Shown one piece after another: positions 1 to 8,384 of a stretch of 39,961 nucleotides of DNA. The DNA comes from Savagea sp. (GTDB lineage: Bacteria > Bacillota > Bacilli > Bacillales_A > Planococcaceae): assembly GCA_030146155.1 (NCBI GenBank), contig JASLCF010000150.1, positions 1 through 39,961 of the forward strand, given 5' to 3'. Below the pieces are notes generated by a model, which was given only the letters and a program-made list of their open reading frames with translations, was not told the origin of the DNA and ran no database searches. Every line of letters starts with the position of its first letter. Position 1 is the stretch's first letter. The position numbers and the translations under genes are program-made.

Positions 1-156
1 CCGATTGGAACGGAGATTAATTGTGTTATGGATTTTTTATTTATCCCCACAAACATTTTACTCATACCACAGGTGAATAAAGATAAAAAAAGACGCGTAA
101 GTACTCATTCAATGCTACACTTAAAAGAGACAATTCAGGAAAAATGGGGGGAGTAA
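1..156 (+). CDS. C-terminal end of an unidentified protein (partial)
   Basis: A frame is open from the first base of the window to a TAA at 154-156, giving 51 residues. It begins with a hydrophobic stretch and ends in a basic, helical-looking tail. The stop lies one base before the ATG of the EamA transporter gene, and the ribosome binding site of that gene sits inside this frame, as in a translationally coupled operon. I do not recognise the family. The tight junction is the main reason to believe it is coding. Confidence 0.55.
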   Translation, partial: PIGTEINCVMDFLFIPTNILLIPQVNKDKKRRVSTHSMLHLKETIQEKWGE

Positions 157-157
157 A

Positions 158-1045
158 ATGTCTGCTCGTCTAGCTAGTTTAGCAGTTTTATTAGGTGCTA
201 TTTTATGGGGAACGGCAGGAACAGCGATTACTTTTATGCCAGCGACTGTTCATCCTTTAGCGATAGGCGCGATGCGTTTATCAATTGGTGGCATGTCCTT
301 ATTCATCGTGCTCATTCTTTTCAGAAAAATAAGTTTAAAAAACTGGCCATGGGGACCTACTTTATTAGCAGCACTGACGATGGCTGCGTTTCAATTTTCA
401 TTTTTTACATCTGTTCGTTTAACAGGAGTAGCGATAGGAACTGTTGTTGGGATAGGCAGTGCGCCAGTTTTCTCAGGAATTATTCAGGCTGTTGTGATGA
501 AGGAAAAGCCTTCTCGTATTTGGGTGCAGTCTACTACTATGGCCATTTTAGGAGCAGTTCTTTTATTTGCAAATCCAGATGGATTAACCGTTCATCCATT
601 AGGGGTGGCAATTGCCTTGGGTTCAGGTGTTCTTTTTGCAATCTACACCGCGGCGAATAAAGCGGTTGTGGCTAAAGTGCCGCCTATTAGTGCAGTGGCG
701 GTTATTTTCACTGTGAGCGCTCTCTTTTTATTACCTTTTTTACGAGTGACTGAAACAACAGGATTATTTACGTCAATAGGTTGGGCAGTGGTCATTTATT
801 TAGGATTTGCTACGACTACTGTCGCCTACTTATTGTTTTCTACAGGCTTACGACATATTCCTTCATCCAATGCGGTTACCTTATCTTTAGCTGAGCCACT
901 CACAGCTGCTCTATTGAGTGTCATCATTGTTGGTGAACGTTTGAATCTACAATCTTGGTTAGGAATTTTTATGTTATTAGGAAGTATTATTTTATTAGCA
1001 AGAACACCTAAAAAATCGTTGGTAGTTGCCCAAACTAAAGAATAA
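158..1045 (+). CDS. EamA/DMT-family transporter, ten membrane segments
   Basis: This 295-residue protein is almost entirely hydrophobic and reads as two EamA (drug/metabolite transporter) repeats, roughly residues 5-138 and 147-281, each with five membrane helices. The first helix carries the family-typical pattern LLGAILWGTAGTA, and the second repeat has the usual Glu-Pro pair in SLAEPLTAAL. Family members export amino acids or other small metabolites across the plasma membrane. The substrate cannot be read from the sequence. The ATG is preceded by GGGGGAG at 146-152. The gene follows the upstream partial frame with one base between them and is followed by a strong hairpin terminator. Confidence 0.85.
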   Translation: MSARLASLAVLLGAILWGTAGTAITFMPATVHPLAIGAMRLSIGGMSLFIVLILFRKISLKNWPWGPTLLAALTMAAFQFSFFTSVRLTGVAIGTVVGIGSAPVFSGIIQAVVMKEKPSRIWVQSTTMAILGAVLLFANPDGLTVHPLGVAIALGSGVLFAIYTAANKAVVAKVPPISAVAVIFTVSALFLLPFLRVTETTGLFTSIGWAVVIYLGFATTTVAYLLFSTGLRHIPSSNAVTLSLAEPLTAALLSVIIVGERLNLQSWLGIFMLLGSIILLARTPKKSLVVAQTKE

Positions 1046-1050
1046 TGAGA

Positions 1051-1104
1051 AAACGAGAGCAGGGATGAACGTTTCGAAAGAACATTCATCTTGCTTTCGT
1101 TTTG
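1051..1104 (+). terminator. Rho-independent terminator after the EamA gene
   Basis: AAACGAGAGCA (1051-1061) and GATGAA (1064-1069) pair with TTCATC (1085-1090) and TTGCTTTCGTTT (1091-1102), giving a stem of more than 20 bp with one bulge and a few wobbles, followed by a T-rich end. It lies between the transporter stop and the phosphatase gene. Confidence 0.7.
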
Positions 1105-1135
1105 TTCATTGAGAGATAGAAAAGGAGCGTTTAAT

Positions 1136-1870
1136 TTGAAAATATACTGTAGTTCAGATATTCATGGTTATTATGAAGAGTGGTTATTAGCTATTGAAAA
1201 AAGTGGTTGCCAATTAGCGTGTGGCGATCAATTCATTTTATTAGGAGATTATATTGACCGGGGTCCAGATAGTTTAGCGTGTATAAAGCAAGCTAAACAA
1301 TGGCAAATGGATTATCCAACCCAAGTAACGGTTTTACAAGGGAACCATGAAGATATGCTTTTGCAATTCGTAGATGCAGTTGGCAATGAAATTAAACGGA
1401 TTTATGAATGGTGGACAAGAAACGGTGGCGATCAAACCTTACATTCAATGAATATCTCTTTAGAACAGTCACCTGAAATTATTCAACAACACCTCAAAGA
1501 AGAGTATCCATCACTTATTCAATGGATACGCACATTGCCCCTTTATACCATAGGAGAAGATTATGTAGCAGTTCATGCAGGCTTTGCATCTCGTATTCCC
1601 TTGCAGCAACAAACAAAGCGAGATATGCAATGGATTCGAGCAGAATTCTATTCAGATTTCCAACCATCTGAAGGTGATGTATTGGATGGGAAGAAAATTA
1701 TCCACGGGCATACGCCTGTTCAAAATATGGCAGATTATTCAGGAGTAGGGGGAAGAACTTCAGGACAACTGATCAGTATTGATGGGGGTGCTGCGAAAAA
1801 AGAGAGCTTATTGATTTATGAGTTAACGACTGGACAATGGACACAACAGCCAATAGGTGAAAAAAGTTAA
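1136..1870 (+). CDS. Calcineurin-like metallophosphoesterase (serine/threonine phosphatase / Ap4A hydrolase type)
   Basis: The 244-residue protein carries the full dinuclear metal-binding motif set of bacterial PPP phosphatases in order: DIHG near the N-terminus, GDYIDRGPDS, GNHED, HAG and HGHTP. Family members hydrolyse phosphoserine/threonine esters or diadenosine tetraphosphate in the cytoplasm. I cannot tell which applies here. The frame is open further upstream to 1091, but that part overlaps the preceding terminator. The TTG at 1136 has AAAGGAG nine bases upstream and places DIHG at the usual distance from the start. The two-component genes follow 79 bp downstream on the same strand, possibly cotranscribed, since no terminator is visible between them. 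Confidence 0.85.
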   Translation: MKIYCSSDIHGYYEEWLLAIEKSGCQLACGDQFILLGDYIDRGPDSLACIKQAKQWQMDYPTQVTVLQGNHEDMLLQFVDAVGNEIKRIYEWWTRNGGDQTLHSMNISLEQSPEIIQQHLKEEYPSLIQWIRTLPLYTIGEDYVAVHAGFASRIPLQQQTKRDMQWIRAEFYSDFQPSEGDVLDGKKIIHGHTPVQNMADYSGVGGRTSGQLISIDGGAAKKESLLIYELTTGQWTQQPIGEKS

Positions 1871-1949
1871 GAAAAAATTCAGAAAAGCTCTATCTTTTAC
1901 TTAAGAACTATAAACTAGACTAAAGAAGAATAAGAGGAAGGTGACTCCG

Positions 1950-2642
1950 ATGTCAAAATTAACTGTACTCGTTGCAGATGATGATCAAGAAATTCGAGAG
2001 GGTATTGAAATTTATTTGAAAAATGAAGGCTACGATGTGTTAAAAGCAGCAGATGGAGCAGAAGCTGTAGATTTACTCGCCCAACATGAAGTGCATCTTT
2101 TGATTTTAGACGTGATGATGCCCAATATGGATGGCATTTCAGCGACCTTTAAAATAAGGCAACAGCAAAATGTCCCGATAATAATGTTAAGTGCTAAATC
2201 AGAAGACTCTGATAAGATTCATGGTTTATCTGTAGGCGCAGATGATTATGTGACGAAGCCATTTCACCCAATGGAATTAATGGCGAGAGTGAAGTCTCAA
2301 TTACGTCGTTATGTAGAGCTCGGTACTTACGAGGGAAATGGTGCAATGCAGATTGATGGTCTCGTAGTGAACGAAGAAACAAAAGAAGTGAGTGTGGATG
2401 GGGTCGAAGTCAAATTGACACCCATTGAATTTAAAATCACTAGTTTACTCATGAGAAATGCAGGTCGAGTGTTTTCTATCAATGAAATATACGAACGCGT
2501 GTGGGAAGAAGAAGCTTACAATGCGGAAAATGTTGTAGCAGTACATATTCGGAAGATTCGGGAAAAAATAGAAGTTGACCCTAAGAATCCAAGATACGTC
2601 AAAGTTGTATGGGGGGTCGGCTATAAGATTGATAAAGGATAG
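1950..2642 (+). CDS. OmpR/PhoB-family response regulator
   Basis: This 230-residue protein has a receiver domain (about residues 4-118) with acidic pocket D10-D12, phosphoacceptor D54 in LILDVMMP and K103 in VTKPF. A winged-helix DNA-binding domain follows (about 130-228), with the usual AVHIRKIREKI and KVVWGVGYKID signatures. A GTG at 1941 is in frame, but the AGGAAGG at about 1934-1940 fits the ATG at 1950. It lies 15 bp before the histidine kinase gene, so the two form a cognate pair. The target genes are unknown; the linked lipoprotein suggests an envelope role. Confidence 0.93.
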   Translation: MSKLTVLVADDDQEIREGIEIYLKNEGYDVLKAADGAEAVDLLAQHEVHLLILDVMMPNMDGISATFKIRQQQNVPIIMLSAKSEDSDKIHGLSVGADDYVTKPFHPMELMARVKSQLRRYVELGTYEGNGAMQIDGLVVNEETKEVSVDGVEVKLTPIEFKITSLLMRNAGRVFSINEIYERVWEEEAYNAENVVAVHIRKIREKIEVDPKNPRYVKVVWGVGYKIDKG

Positions 2643-2657
2643 AGAGAAGGCTAAGGG

Positions 2658-4823
2658 ATGACTAAAACCAAAATCGTGTGGATGAGTATTTTATTAACGC
2701 TTGTTTTAATTGCAACAAGTGTTTTCAATCAGTCAGGCAGTTTGTATTTTACAAGTGACTATTTTGAAACGAGGGCGTTTCATGAAAAAATGCAACAATA
2801 TGAATCAGAATTGAAGATGGCGTTAGTAGATACTTATAGTGTGGAAGAATGGTCAGAGTGGATGACAATAGAAGAATGGCAAAAAGAAGAGTATTTGAAT
2901 CGCTATGGAACGATGCAAGAGCAATTGCAATCTGTTCAGAGTCGGTATGCCGCACTTATTGATCAAGCCAAAGAGAGTGAAGATAGTGAACGAGTAGAGA
3001 AGCTGACACAAGAAAAAGAAGATGTAATGAACGATCTCACACTTAATTTTACAGATGACGCTTACTTAGAAAAGAAAATGAAAAAAGAAGCGGCGACACA
3101 AATTGTGGAAGAAATTGAAAAGCAAAAACAAAGAGCTCATCAGTATTTAAATCAACAAGGCGTATACTATGATTTTGAGTCGACGGTAGATGGAGAAAAA
3201 CAAACAAATGTATTGGATAGCGAGCAATTAGATTCAATTTATCAAAAAACGTATGACACTACACATCCATTGCATATATCTTTAGTTGAAGAAGTCAATG
3301 TAGAGAGTTTTGAGGGCGATTCGGCTGTTGTTCATTCTTATTCAAAGCCCAATCAAACCCAACAATATATCGGCGATGTCTGGTTAACTTCTAAGGCCAT
3401 TCATGCTGAACAAAAAAGTTTTAAACAAGCCCAAATGATGTACTTTATCATGATTTTGAGTGGGGTTGTCGCACTCATTCTCTTGCTGCTCGAGGTGAGA
3501 AAAATAGAGTGGTCTATTTATGAAACACCACAGTGGATGCAAGAATGGAAGCGACTATTTATAGATGTTCGCTTGTTTATTGTACTGTTGCTAGCGATGT
3601 TCTTTAAAAATCAAATGGAAAATAGTGGGTTTATTCTTAATTACCACGAAGTGTCTATGTTGAGACAATTGTTTAATATAGGGACCAGCGTTCTATTTAA
3701 CGCATTGCTTGTTCTAATCCTTTTTCTCGCCCTATTTAGTTTTTATGAAGAATGGAGAGAAAAACGGCTGATTTATAAAAATACTTTTATCTTTCGTTTA
3801 ATAGAAGCGCTGCGTGCTGCTTTTGGTAATCGCACGATGGGTACGCAACTTTTCATTTTATTAATAGGTTTCTTTTTGGCAGGCATCGGATTTGCGGTTG
3901 TTCTCATGGCACCCTATACGATTGTGTTTTATGCGATATGTGTAGTATTTTTCGGCTTACCTATTCTTTATTTATATTTCAAGCGGTTTGGTTATTTAAA
4001 TCGTGTGTTTCAAGTGACAGAGAAAATGGCAGAGGGGCAAGAGGTTGAAGTTCCAGTCATCGGAAAATCTCCGATTGCAAAACATGCACAGCAGTTGAAT
4101 CGCTTGTCACACGGCATTCAATATGCAGTCACACAGCAACATAAAAGCGAACGGATGAAAACGGAGTTAATTACCAATGTCAGTCATGATTTACGGACAC
4201 CACTGACTTCAATTATTACGTACACTGACTTGCTAAAAACACAACAATTATCGGAAGAAGAACGTCAAAAGTACATTCGTATCATCGAACAAAAATCAGA
4301 ACGACTTAAAATATTAATTGAAGATTTATTTGAAGTATCGAAAATGGCTAGTGGCAATATGCAATTAAATCGCGCCACTTTAGATTTAACACAATTGCTT
4401 CAACAAGTCTTAGCTGAACGACAAATAGAACTGGATGAAAGTCCTTTTGATGTGAGAGTTCAATTGCCAGCACATCCTATCCATGCAACAGTGGATGGCG
4501 AAAGGTGGTGGCGTGTGATTGACAATCTTGTGTCGAACGCCTTGAAGTATTCTTTAGAAGGCACTCGAATCTATATCGATTTAGAGCAACAACAACAAAA
4601 CGCTGTATTTACAGTACGCAACATCTCTAAATATGAATTAGCAGGTAATCTTTCGGAGTTAACAGATCGTTTTAAGCGCGCTGATGAATCGAGGAACACA
4701 GAAGGTTCTGGATTAGGCTTAGCGATTGTTGATTCGATCATTACGCTTCACGGAGGAGAACTTGTGATTGAAATGGATGGAGATCTATTTAAGGTGACTG
4801 TAAAATTACCGATTGACCGTTAG
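2658..4823 (+). CDS. Sensor histidine kinase with long coiled-coil ectodomain and several membrane segments
   Basis: At 721 residues this is much longer than a classical two-helix sensor kinase. One membrane segment lies near residues 5-23. A hydrophilic, Glu/Gln/Lys-rich region that looks like coiled coil follows to about 257 and is presumably extracytoplasmic. Further hydrophobic segments lie near 260-281, 302-317, 338-362 and 393-440. The cytoplasmic part holds a HisKA dimerisation domain with H510 in NVSHDLRTPLTS, then an HATPase domain with an N-box (DNLVSNALKYS) and a GSGLGLAIV glycine box. It autophosphorylates and passes phosphate to the regulator encoded immediately upstream. Its stimulus is unknown. 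The lipoprotein gene starts 11 bp downstream and may encode an accessory or output protein. Confidence 0.92.
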   Translation: MTKTKIVWMSILLTLVLIATSVFNQSGSLYFTSDYFETRAFHEKMQQYESELKMALVDTYSVEEWSEWMTIEEWQKEEYLNRYGTMQEQLQSVQSRYAALIDQAKESEDSERVEKLTQEKEDVMNDLTLNFTDDAYLEKKMKKEAATQIVEEIEKQKQRAHQYLNQQGVYYDFESTVDGEKQTNVLDSEQLDSIYQKTYDTTHPLHISLVEEVNVESFEGDSAVVHSYSKPNQTQQYIGDVWLTSKAIHAEQKSFKQAQMMYFIMILSGVVALILLLLEVRKIEWSIYETPQWMQEWKRLFIDVRLFIVLLLAMFFKNQMENSGFILNYHEVSMLRQLFNIGTSVLFNALLVLILFLALFSFYEEWREKRLIYKNTFIFRLIEALRAAFGNRTMGTQLFILLIGFFLAGIGFAVVLMAPYTIVFYAICVVFFGLPILYLYFKRFGYLNRVFQVTEKMAEGQEVEVPVIGKSPIAKHAQQLNRLSHGIQYAVTQQHKSERMKTELITNVSHDLRTPLTSIITYTDLLKTQQLSEEERQKYIRIIEQKSERLKILIEDLFEVSKMASGNMQLNRATLDLTQLLQQVLAERQIELDESPFDVRVQLPAHPIHATVDGERWWRVIDNLVSNALKYSLEGTRIYIDLEQQQQNAVFTVRNISKYELAGNLSELTDRFKRADESRNTEGSGLGLAIVDSIITLHGGELVIEMDGDLFKVTVKLPIDR

Positions 4824-4834
4824 GAGAATGAGCA

Positions 4835-5302
4835 ATGAGACAGCTATTAAAAGGTTTAATGGTATTGTTCCTCCTCTTGTTCCTCGTCGCTTGCCAGACG
4901 CAAGAACAATCAGAGTTGTTTGATTGGCAGGGAACAAAAGTAGGTGACAATTCAGCTGTACTAGCAATTATCGAGCAACTGGATGAACGCGAAGCTTTTG
5001 AGCGATTAGAACTACACACAAAGCAGGAGCCTTATGGCATGACGATTGATTATCAAGGTCTTGCTACTTTATTACAGGAAAAGCAAGAGACACTCAGCCA
5101 AAGTGCATATCTCTTTACACTGATTCCAAACGTAGACCAAATTACCTTTCAATATCCGGACTCACCAGCGATGACAGTATATCGGAAAGAGTTAGAAACT
5201 GTCCTTTCGTTGAATGAGTATGCTTTGGAGCAAGAGTTGAGAGAAGATATGAAGCCCCTACTTTCTAAACCTGAAAAATGGGTAAGATCATATCAAAAGT
5301 GA
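4835..5302 (+). CDS. Putative lipoprotein, DUF4825-like
   Basis: This 155-residue protein starts with a lipoprotein signal peptide (hydrophobic core, lipobox LVAC, Cys20). The body begins with a VGDNSAVLAIIEQL pattern and contains ELHTKQEPYGMTIDY, which resemble the DUF4825 family as I remember it. This was not checked by search. It sits 11 bp after the kinase stop, with GGAG upstream, so it is the last gene of a regulator-kinase-lipoprotein operon. It would be anchored on the outer face of the membrane and could modulate the kinase or respond to it. No catalytic motif is visible. Confidence 0.7.
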   Translation: MRQLLKGLMVLFLLLFLVACQTQEQSELFDWQGTKVGDNSAVLAIIEQLDEREAFERLELHTKQEPYGMTIDYQGLATLLQEKQETLSQSAYLFTLIPNVDQITFQYPDSPAMTVYRKELETVLSLNEYALEQELREDMKPLLSKPEKWVRSYQK

Positions 5303-5328
5303 CCATTGTTCAATAAGAGCATGAACTG

Positions 5329-5374
5329 CCCTATAAATGTGAGATACCAAACTAACATTTATAGGGTGTTTTTA
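5329..5374 (+). terminator. Terminator of the two-component operon
   Basis: CCCTATAAATGT (5329-5340) pairs perfectly over 12 bp with ACATTTATAGGG (5355-5366), followed by TGTTTTTA. Confidence 0.85.
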
Positions 5375-5528
5375 TGTCTAAATTTACAACAGGGGGCATG
5401 TTGTTTGATGGAGCTCTCCTTTTTTGTGAAACCATTCAAGAGTAGTGGATGGATTGAACGAGAAACTCGGTCTCTAGGCGGAGAGTAAAATCAATTCCTA
5501 GTCCGTTTTTTAAGTGCCGCAAAAATTT

Positions 5529-5534
5529 TATACT
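5529..5534 (+). promoter_or_regulatory. -10 element of the lia operon promoter
   Basis: TATACT lies 29 bp before the first lia start codon. The -35 region at the usual distance is a T-run with no TTGACA-like hexamer, as expected for a promoter that needs an activator such as LiaR. I could not assign a LiaR box with confidence. Confidence 0.4.
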
Positions 5535-5562
5535 AAGAGTAAGAAAAAAGGAGGGAAACAAC

Positions 5563-5925
5563 ATGATGACAATACTTTTAATTATTGCAGCGATGATGTT
5601 AGGGATTACTATTTTAGGAAGCCTTATTCCAATTCTTGCATTAGCTTTTACAGTCGGGGTGGTATTTTTTGGATTAAAAGCATTCACTCAAACGACTTCA
5701 TCGATTGGCAAATTATTTTGGGCAAGTATCGTATTTGTCGCATTGATGATTTCACTTGCTAATCTTCCAGCTTATCTCGGTTTATTAGCTGTCATTGGTT
5801 TGTATTATTTATATACAAATTGGAAAAAAGAAGAGGAACCAGCAGTGATTGTCGATAAAGAACAACCTGTCTCATCAGATCCATTTATGAATTTTGAAAA
5901 AGAATGGGAAAAACTAACGAAATAA
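5563..5925 (+). CDS. liaI: LiaI-like small membrane protein
   Basis: A 120-residue protein with about three to four membrane segments in the first 90 residues and a short charged tail ending in FEKEWEKLTK. That tail resembles the FDDEWEEF end of Bacillus subtilis LiaI, as recalled. LiaI is the membrane anchor that recruits the PspA-like LiaH to the membrane during cell-wall antibiotic stress. Its position directly before liaH (14 bp gap) supports the assignment. AAAGGAGGG at 5547-5555 fits the ATG at 5563; a second ATG follows immediately. Sequence identity to LiaI is weak elsewhere, so the name rests on context and topology. Confidence 0.7.
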   Translation: MMTILLIIAAMMLGITILGSLIPILALAFTVGVVFFGLKAFTQTTSSIGKLFWASIVFVALMISLANLPAYLGLLAVIGLYYLYTNWKKEEEPAVIVDKEQPVSSDPFMNFEKEWEKLTK

Positions 5926-5939
5926 AGGAGAGAGTTATT

Positions 5940-6548
5940 ATGAAAGCATTATGGAATCGAATTCGTTATTCAATCGAATCAGATGTTCATCACTATTTAG
6001 ATAAAAAAGAAGCTGAGAATCCAATGGCTACACTGAACCGCTTTGTAGAGGAAGCTGAGCAACAAACTGAAAAGGTTCAGCAACTCTTACGACGTCAAGA
6101 ATTACTAGTAGAGGAATTGACTTTGGAGAAAAGTCATTTGAACAAACAATTATCTAAGAGACAAGATCAATTGGGATTAGCCGAGCAGCACCAAGAAGAA
6201 GAACTACTGTTATTTGCTCAAGATGAAGTAAAGGCGATTGAGGGACGTATGGGACGACTGATTGAAACACAAACCCAAGCAGAAAAAGATTTGCGTGCTT
6301 TAGAACGTCAGTATGGTCAAATGAAACATAAAATTGAAGATATGAAAATGAGACAATTGCAGTTAATGAGCCAAGAAAATGTTCTTCGTGCCCAATCTGA
6401 AATGGAAAAGGTAGAAGAGCAAACCACTCATTTAACGGGTGACGTTACCTCTCGCTACTTTGAACGCCAAGAAGTGACTGCAAGCCAACATCGTTCTTCA
6501 ATGGAAGAACGCTTAGAACAATTGCAAAATCAACAACAACATTTATAA
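5940..6548 (+). CDS. liaH: PspA/IM30-family envelope stress protein (LiaH-like)
   Basis: This 202-residue, highly charged protein is predicted to be almost entirely alpha-helical coiled coil, with Glu/Gln/Lys-rich heptads across residues 25-200, and starts with the short amphipathic helix typical of PspA proteins. PspA/LiaH forms large oligomers under the membrane and protects the envelope when lipid II cycling is blocked. The frame extends upstream to 5904, but GGAG at 5927-5930 fits the ATG at 5940. It is followed by a hairpin that probably separates high liaIH expression from the downstream sensor genes. Confidence 0.85.
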   Translation: MKALWNRIRYSIESDVHHYLDKKEAENPMATLNRFVEEAEQQTEKVQQLLRRQELLVEELTLEKSHLNKQLSKRQDQLGLAEQHQEEELLLFAQDEVKAIEGRMGRLIETQTQAEKDLRALERQYGQMKHKIEDMKMRQLQLMSQENVLRAQSEMEKVEEQTTHLTGDVTSRYFERQEVTASQHRSSMEERLEQLQNQQQHL

Positions 6549-6564
6549 TAAAGAAGCATATCAC

Positions 6565-6596
6565 AATCCAATCTTGCGCAGAAGTAAGGTTGGATT
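6565..6596 (+). terminator. Intra-operon hairpin between liaH and liaF
   Basis: AATCCAATCTT (6565-6575) pairs with AAGGTTGGATT (6586-6596) with one G-U pair and a 10-nt loop. No T-run follows, so it is more likely a weak attenuator or mRNA-stabilising hairpin than a full terminator. Confidence 0.5.
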
Positions 6597-6624
6597 AATT
6601 ACATAAAGGATAGGAGGTTTGATC

Positions 6625-7314
6625 ATGAATAAACAATTCCCCACATATTTACTATTATTATTTTTATTGATGTTTGTAGAATTTGTCTTTCTTGGCAATC
6701 ATAATATTATCAATCTATTTCTGGGTGGAATACTTGTTTATTTTGGTATGAAACGTGAGCGGAAATGGATTTTATATGTGGGCTTAGCCTTTTTGGCAGT
6801 TGCTTTATTGAGTGTATGGTCACTCCGGTTACTCCTTTTTATTTTTATTTTACATGCGTTGTATCTTCTTTGGAAAGGCACTCCACCAGAGCAGCTTTTC
6901 AGACCGATACAAACCTATGAAGAAGAGACGCCAAATGGCATTTGGAAAAATAAACTTTTTTCTTTCTATCAATCTCCTTTTCGTTCATATGAATGGGAAG
7001 ATGTCCATATTAGTGGCTTTTATGGACAAACGATTGTCGATGTAACGAACACTGTCTTACCTAAGCAAACTTCATTTATTTCTATTCGTCAGACTTTCGG
7101 TCAAGTGAAAATAGAAATTCCTTACGAAGTTCCTGCTCGGATTCACTTTTCTACTGTGTACGGGGAAGCTAAAATACTTCACCACCAACCTCAAACCTTG
7201 ATGAATGAAACACTTCATTTTAAAGATGGTTATGATACCAAAAGAGTAGACAGTCCAGAATTAATTATTTCCGTTTCATTGTTTGCTGGAAGTTTTGAGG
7301 TGATTCGAAAATGA
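6625..7314 (+). CDS. liaF: LiaF-family negative regulator of the LiaSR system
   Basis: This 229-residue protein has a membrane part (residues 1-85, about three to four helices) and a soluble beta-rich C-terminal half. The C-terminal half matches the LiaF/cell-wall-active antibiotic response type: repeated short strands such as VHISGFYGQTIVDVTN and FISIRQTFGQVKIEIP. LiaF keeps the kinase LiaS silent in the absence of envelope stress. A TTG at 6619 is in frame, but AGGAGG at 6612-6617 fits the ATG at 6625. The stop codon overlaps the liaS start (ATGA), so the two are translationally coupled. Confidence 0.88.
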   Translation: MNKQFPTYLLLLFLLMFVEFVFLGNHNIINLFLGGILVYFGMKRERKWILYVGLAFLAVALLSVWSLRLLLFIFILHALYLLWKGTPPEQLFRPIQTYEEETPNGIWKNKLFSFYQSPFRSYEWEDVHISGFYGQTIVDVTNTVLPKQTSFISIRQTFGQVKIEIPYEVPARIHFSTVYGEAKILHHQPQTLMNETLHFKDGYDTKRVDSPELIISVSLFAGSFEVIRK

Positions 7315-8384
7315 TCCGATTCTTTCACCGTTGGTTGAGTTATAGTCTGCTTTTTCTTTCTTTAAGCGTTGGTTTAATGCTTTCTCTCTTACTACCTGAT
7401 TCAATTACGTTGGACACATTGCAAGCACTATTCATGAAAGAAATTTATAACAAAGAATTTTTTGAAGGAAATTGGTTTGCGCATTCTCGTTTTAGTGCGT
7501 TGACGATTCTTTCTTCCGGGTTAGGGCTATGGGTGGCTGGACAAATGGCCAGTTCTGAAAAGAAAATTATTCGAATGTATAGTGAGCCACTTGATAGATT
7601 GGCTAAAGGGGAAGTGCCGACTTCACCTATTCCCAAAAAGGCGCTTCGCCACCAGATAGAAACGATTGCAGAAACACTTGAGCAGCAGCGAACGAGTTTA
7701 AAGAAGATTACAGAAGAACGTGTCATCAAGCAAGATGCTCTGATTGAGGAGCGACTCGTTGCAGAACGTCAGCGTCTTGCTCGTGAATTACATGACTCCG
7801 TTTCGCAACAGCTTTTTGCGGCATCCATGTTACTTTCAGCATTGACAGAAGAAACAGAAGAGCCCCTCATTCACCAAATTGAGCAGATTGTGCAACAAGC
7901 TCAACTTGAAATGCGTGCACTTTTACTTCACTTACGTCCAGCAGCATTACATGATCGTACGTTTACAGAAGGAATGGAGCAATTATTAAGTGAACTTCAG
8001 CAAAAAGTGAATTTTGATATCACATTTGAATTAGAAGCGATTGAATTATCTAAAGGAACAGAGGATCACCTCTTTCGGATTGCTCAGGAAACATTATCGA
8101 ATACATTACGCCATGCGAAGGCGACTGAAGTCCATTTATTGTTTATCGAACGTGATCAATATGCCATTTTAAAAATTCAGGATAATGGTGTGGGTTTTGA
8201 ACAAGAGCATTACGATAAAGGATCGTACGGTTTAAAGAATGTGAAAGAAAGAGCGATCGAAATAGGTGCGACTTATAAGATTGTGTCGGTTCCTTCGCAA
8301 GGCACGATTGTAGAAGTGAAAGTGCCCACTGGAAGAGAGGAGAGAGAGAGCGATGATTCGAGTATTATTAGTCGACGATCATGA
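7311..8384 (+). CDS. liaS: LiaS-like intramembrane-sensing histidine kinase
   Basis: A 357-residue NarL-type (HisKA_3) kinase. Two membrane helices (about residues 9-28 and 62-79) enclose a short external loop of about 33 residues, as in intramembrane-sensing kinases. A HAMP-like linker and coiled coil follow, then phosphoacceptor H161 in ARELHDSVSQQLF, and an HATPase domain with ETLSNTLRHA and DNGVGF. The start overlaps the end of liaF by four bases and the end overlaps liaR by 32 bases, typical of lia operons. It would phosphorylate LiaR upon cell-wall stress. Confidence 0.92.
   Translation: MIRFFHRWLSYSLLFLSLSVGLMLSLLLPDSITLDTLQALFMKEIYNKEFFEGNWFAHSRFSALTILSSGLGLWVAGQMASSEKKIIRMYSEPLDRLAKGEVPTSPIPKKALRHQIETIAETLEQQRTSLKKITEERVIKQDALIEERLVAERQRLARELHDSVSQQLFAASMLLSALTEETEEPLIHQIEQIVQQAQLEMRALLLHLRPAALHDRTFTEGMEQLLSELQQKVNFDITFELEAIELSKGTEDHLFRIAQETLSNTLRHAKATEVHLLFIERDQYAILKIQDNGVGFEQEHYDKGSYGLKNVKERAIEIGATYKIVSVPSQGTIVEVKVPTGREERESDDSSIISRRS

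Noticed and set aside
205..660. 151-residue frame inside the EamA gene
   Set aside because: Cys/Ser-rich composition and no start signal; it is the +2 frame of a strongly supported membrane protein gene.
5306..5488. 60-residue frame between the lipoprotein gene and the lia operon
   Set aside because: It spans the operon terminator, lacks a ribosome binding site and shows no protein-like pattern.
5495..5528. LiaR binding box upstream of the lia operon
   Set aside because: I could not find a convincing dyad or consensus match in this stretch, so I did not name one.
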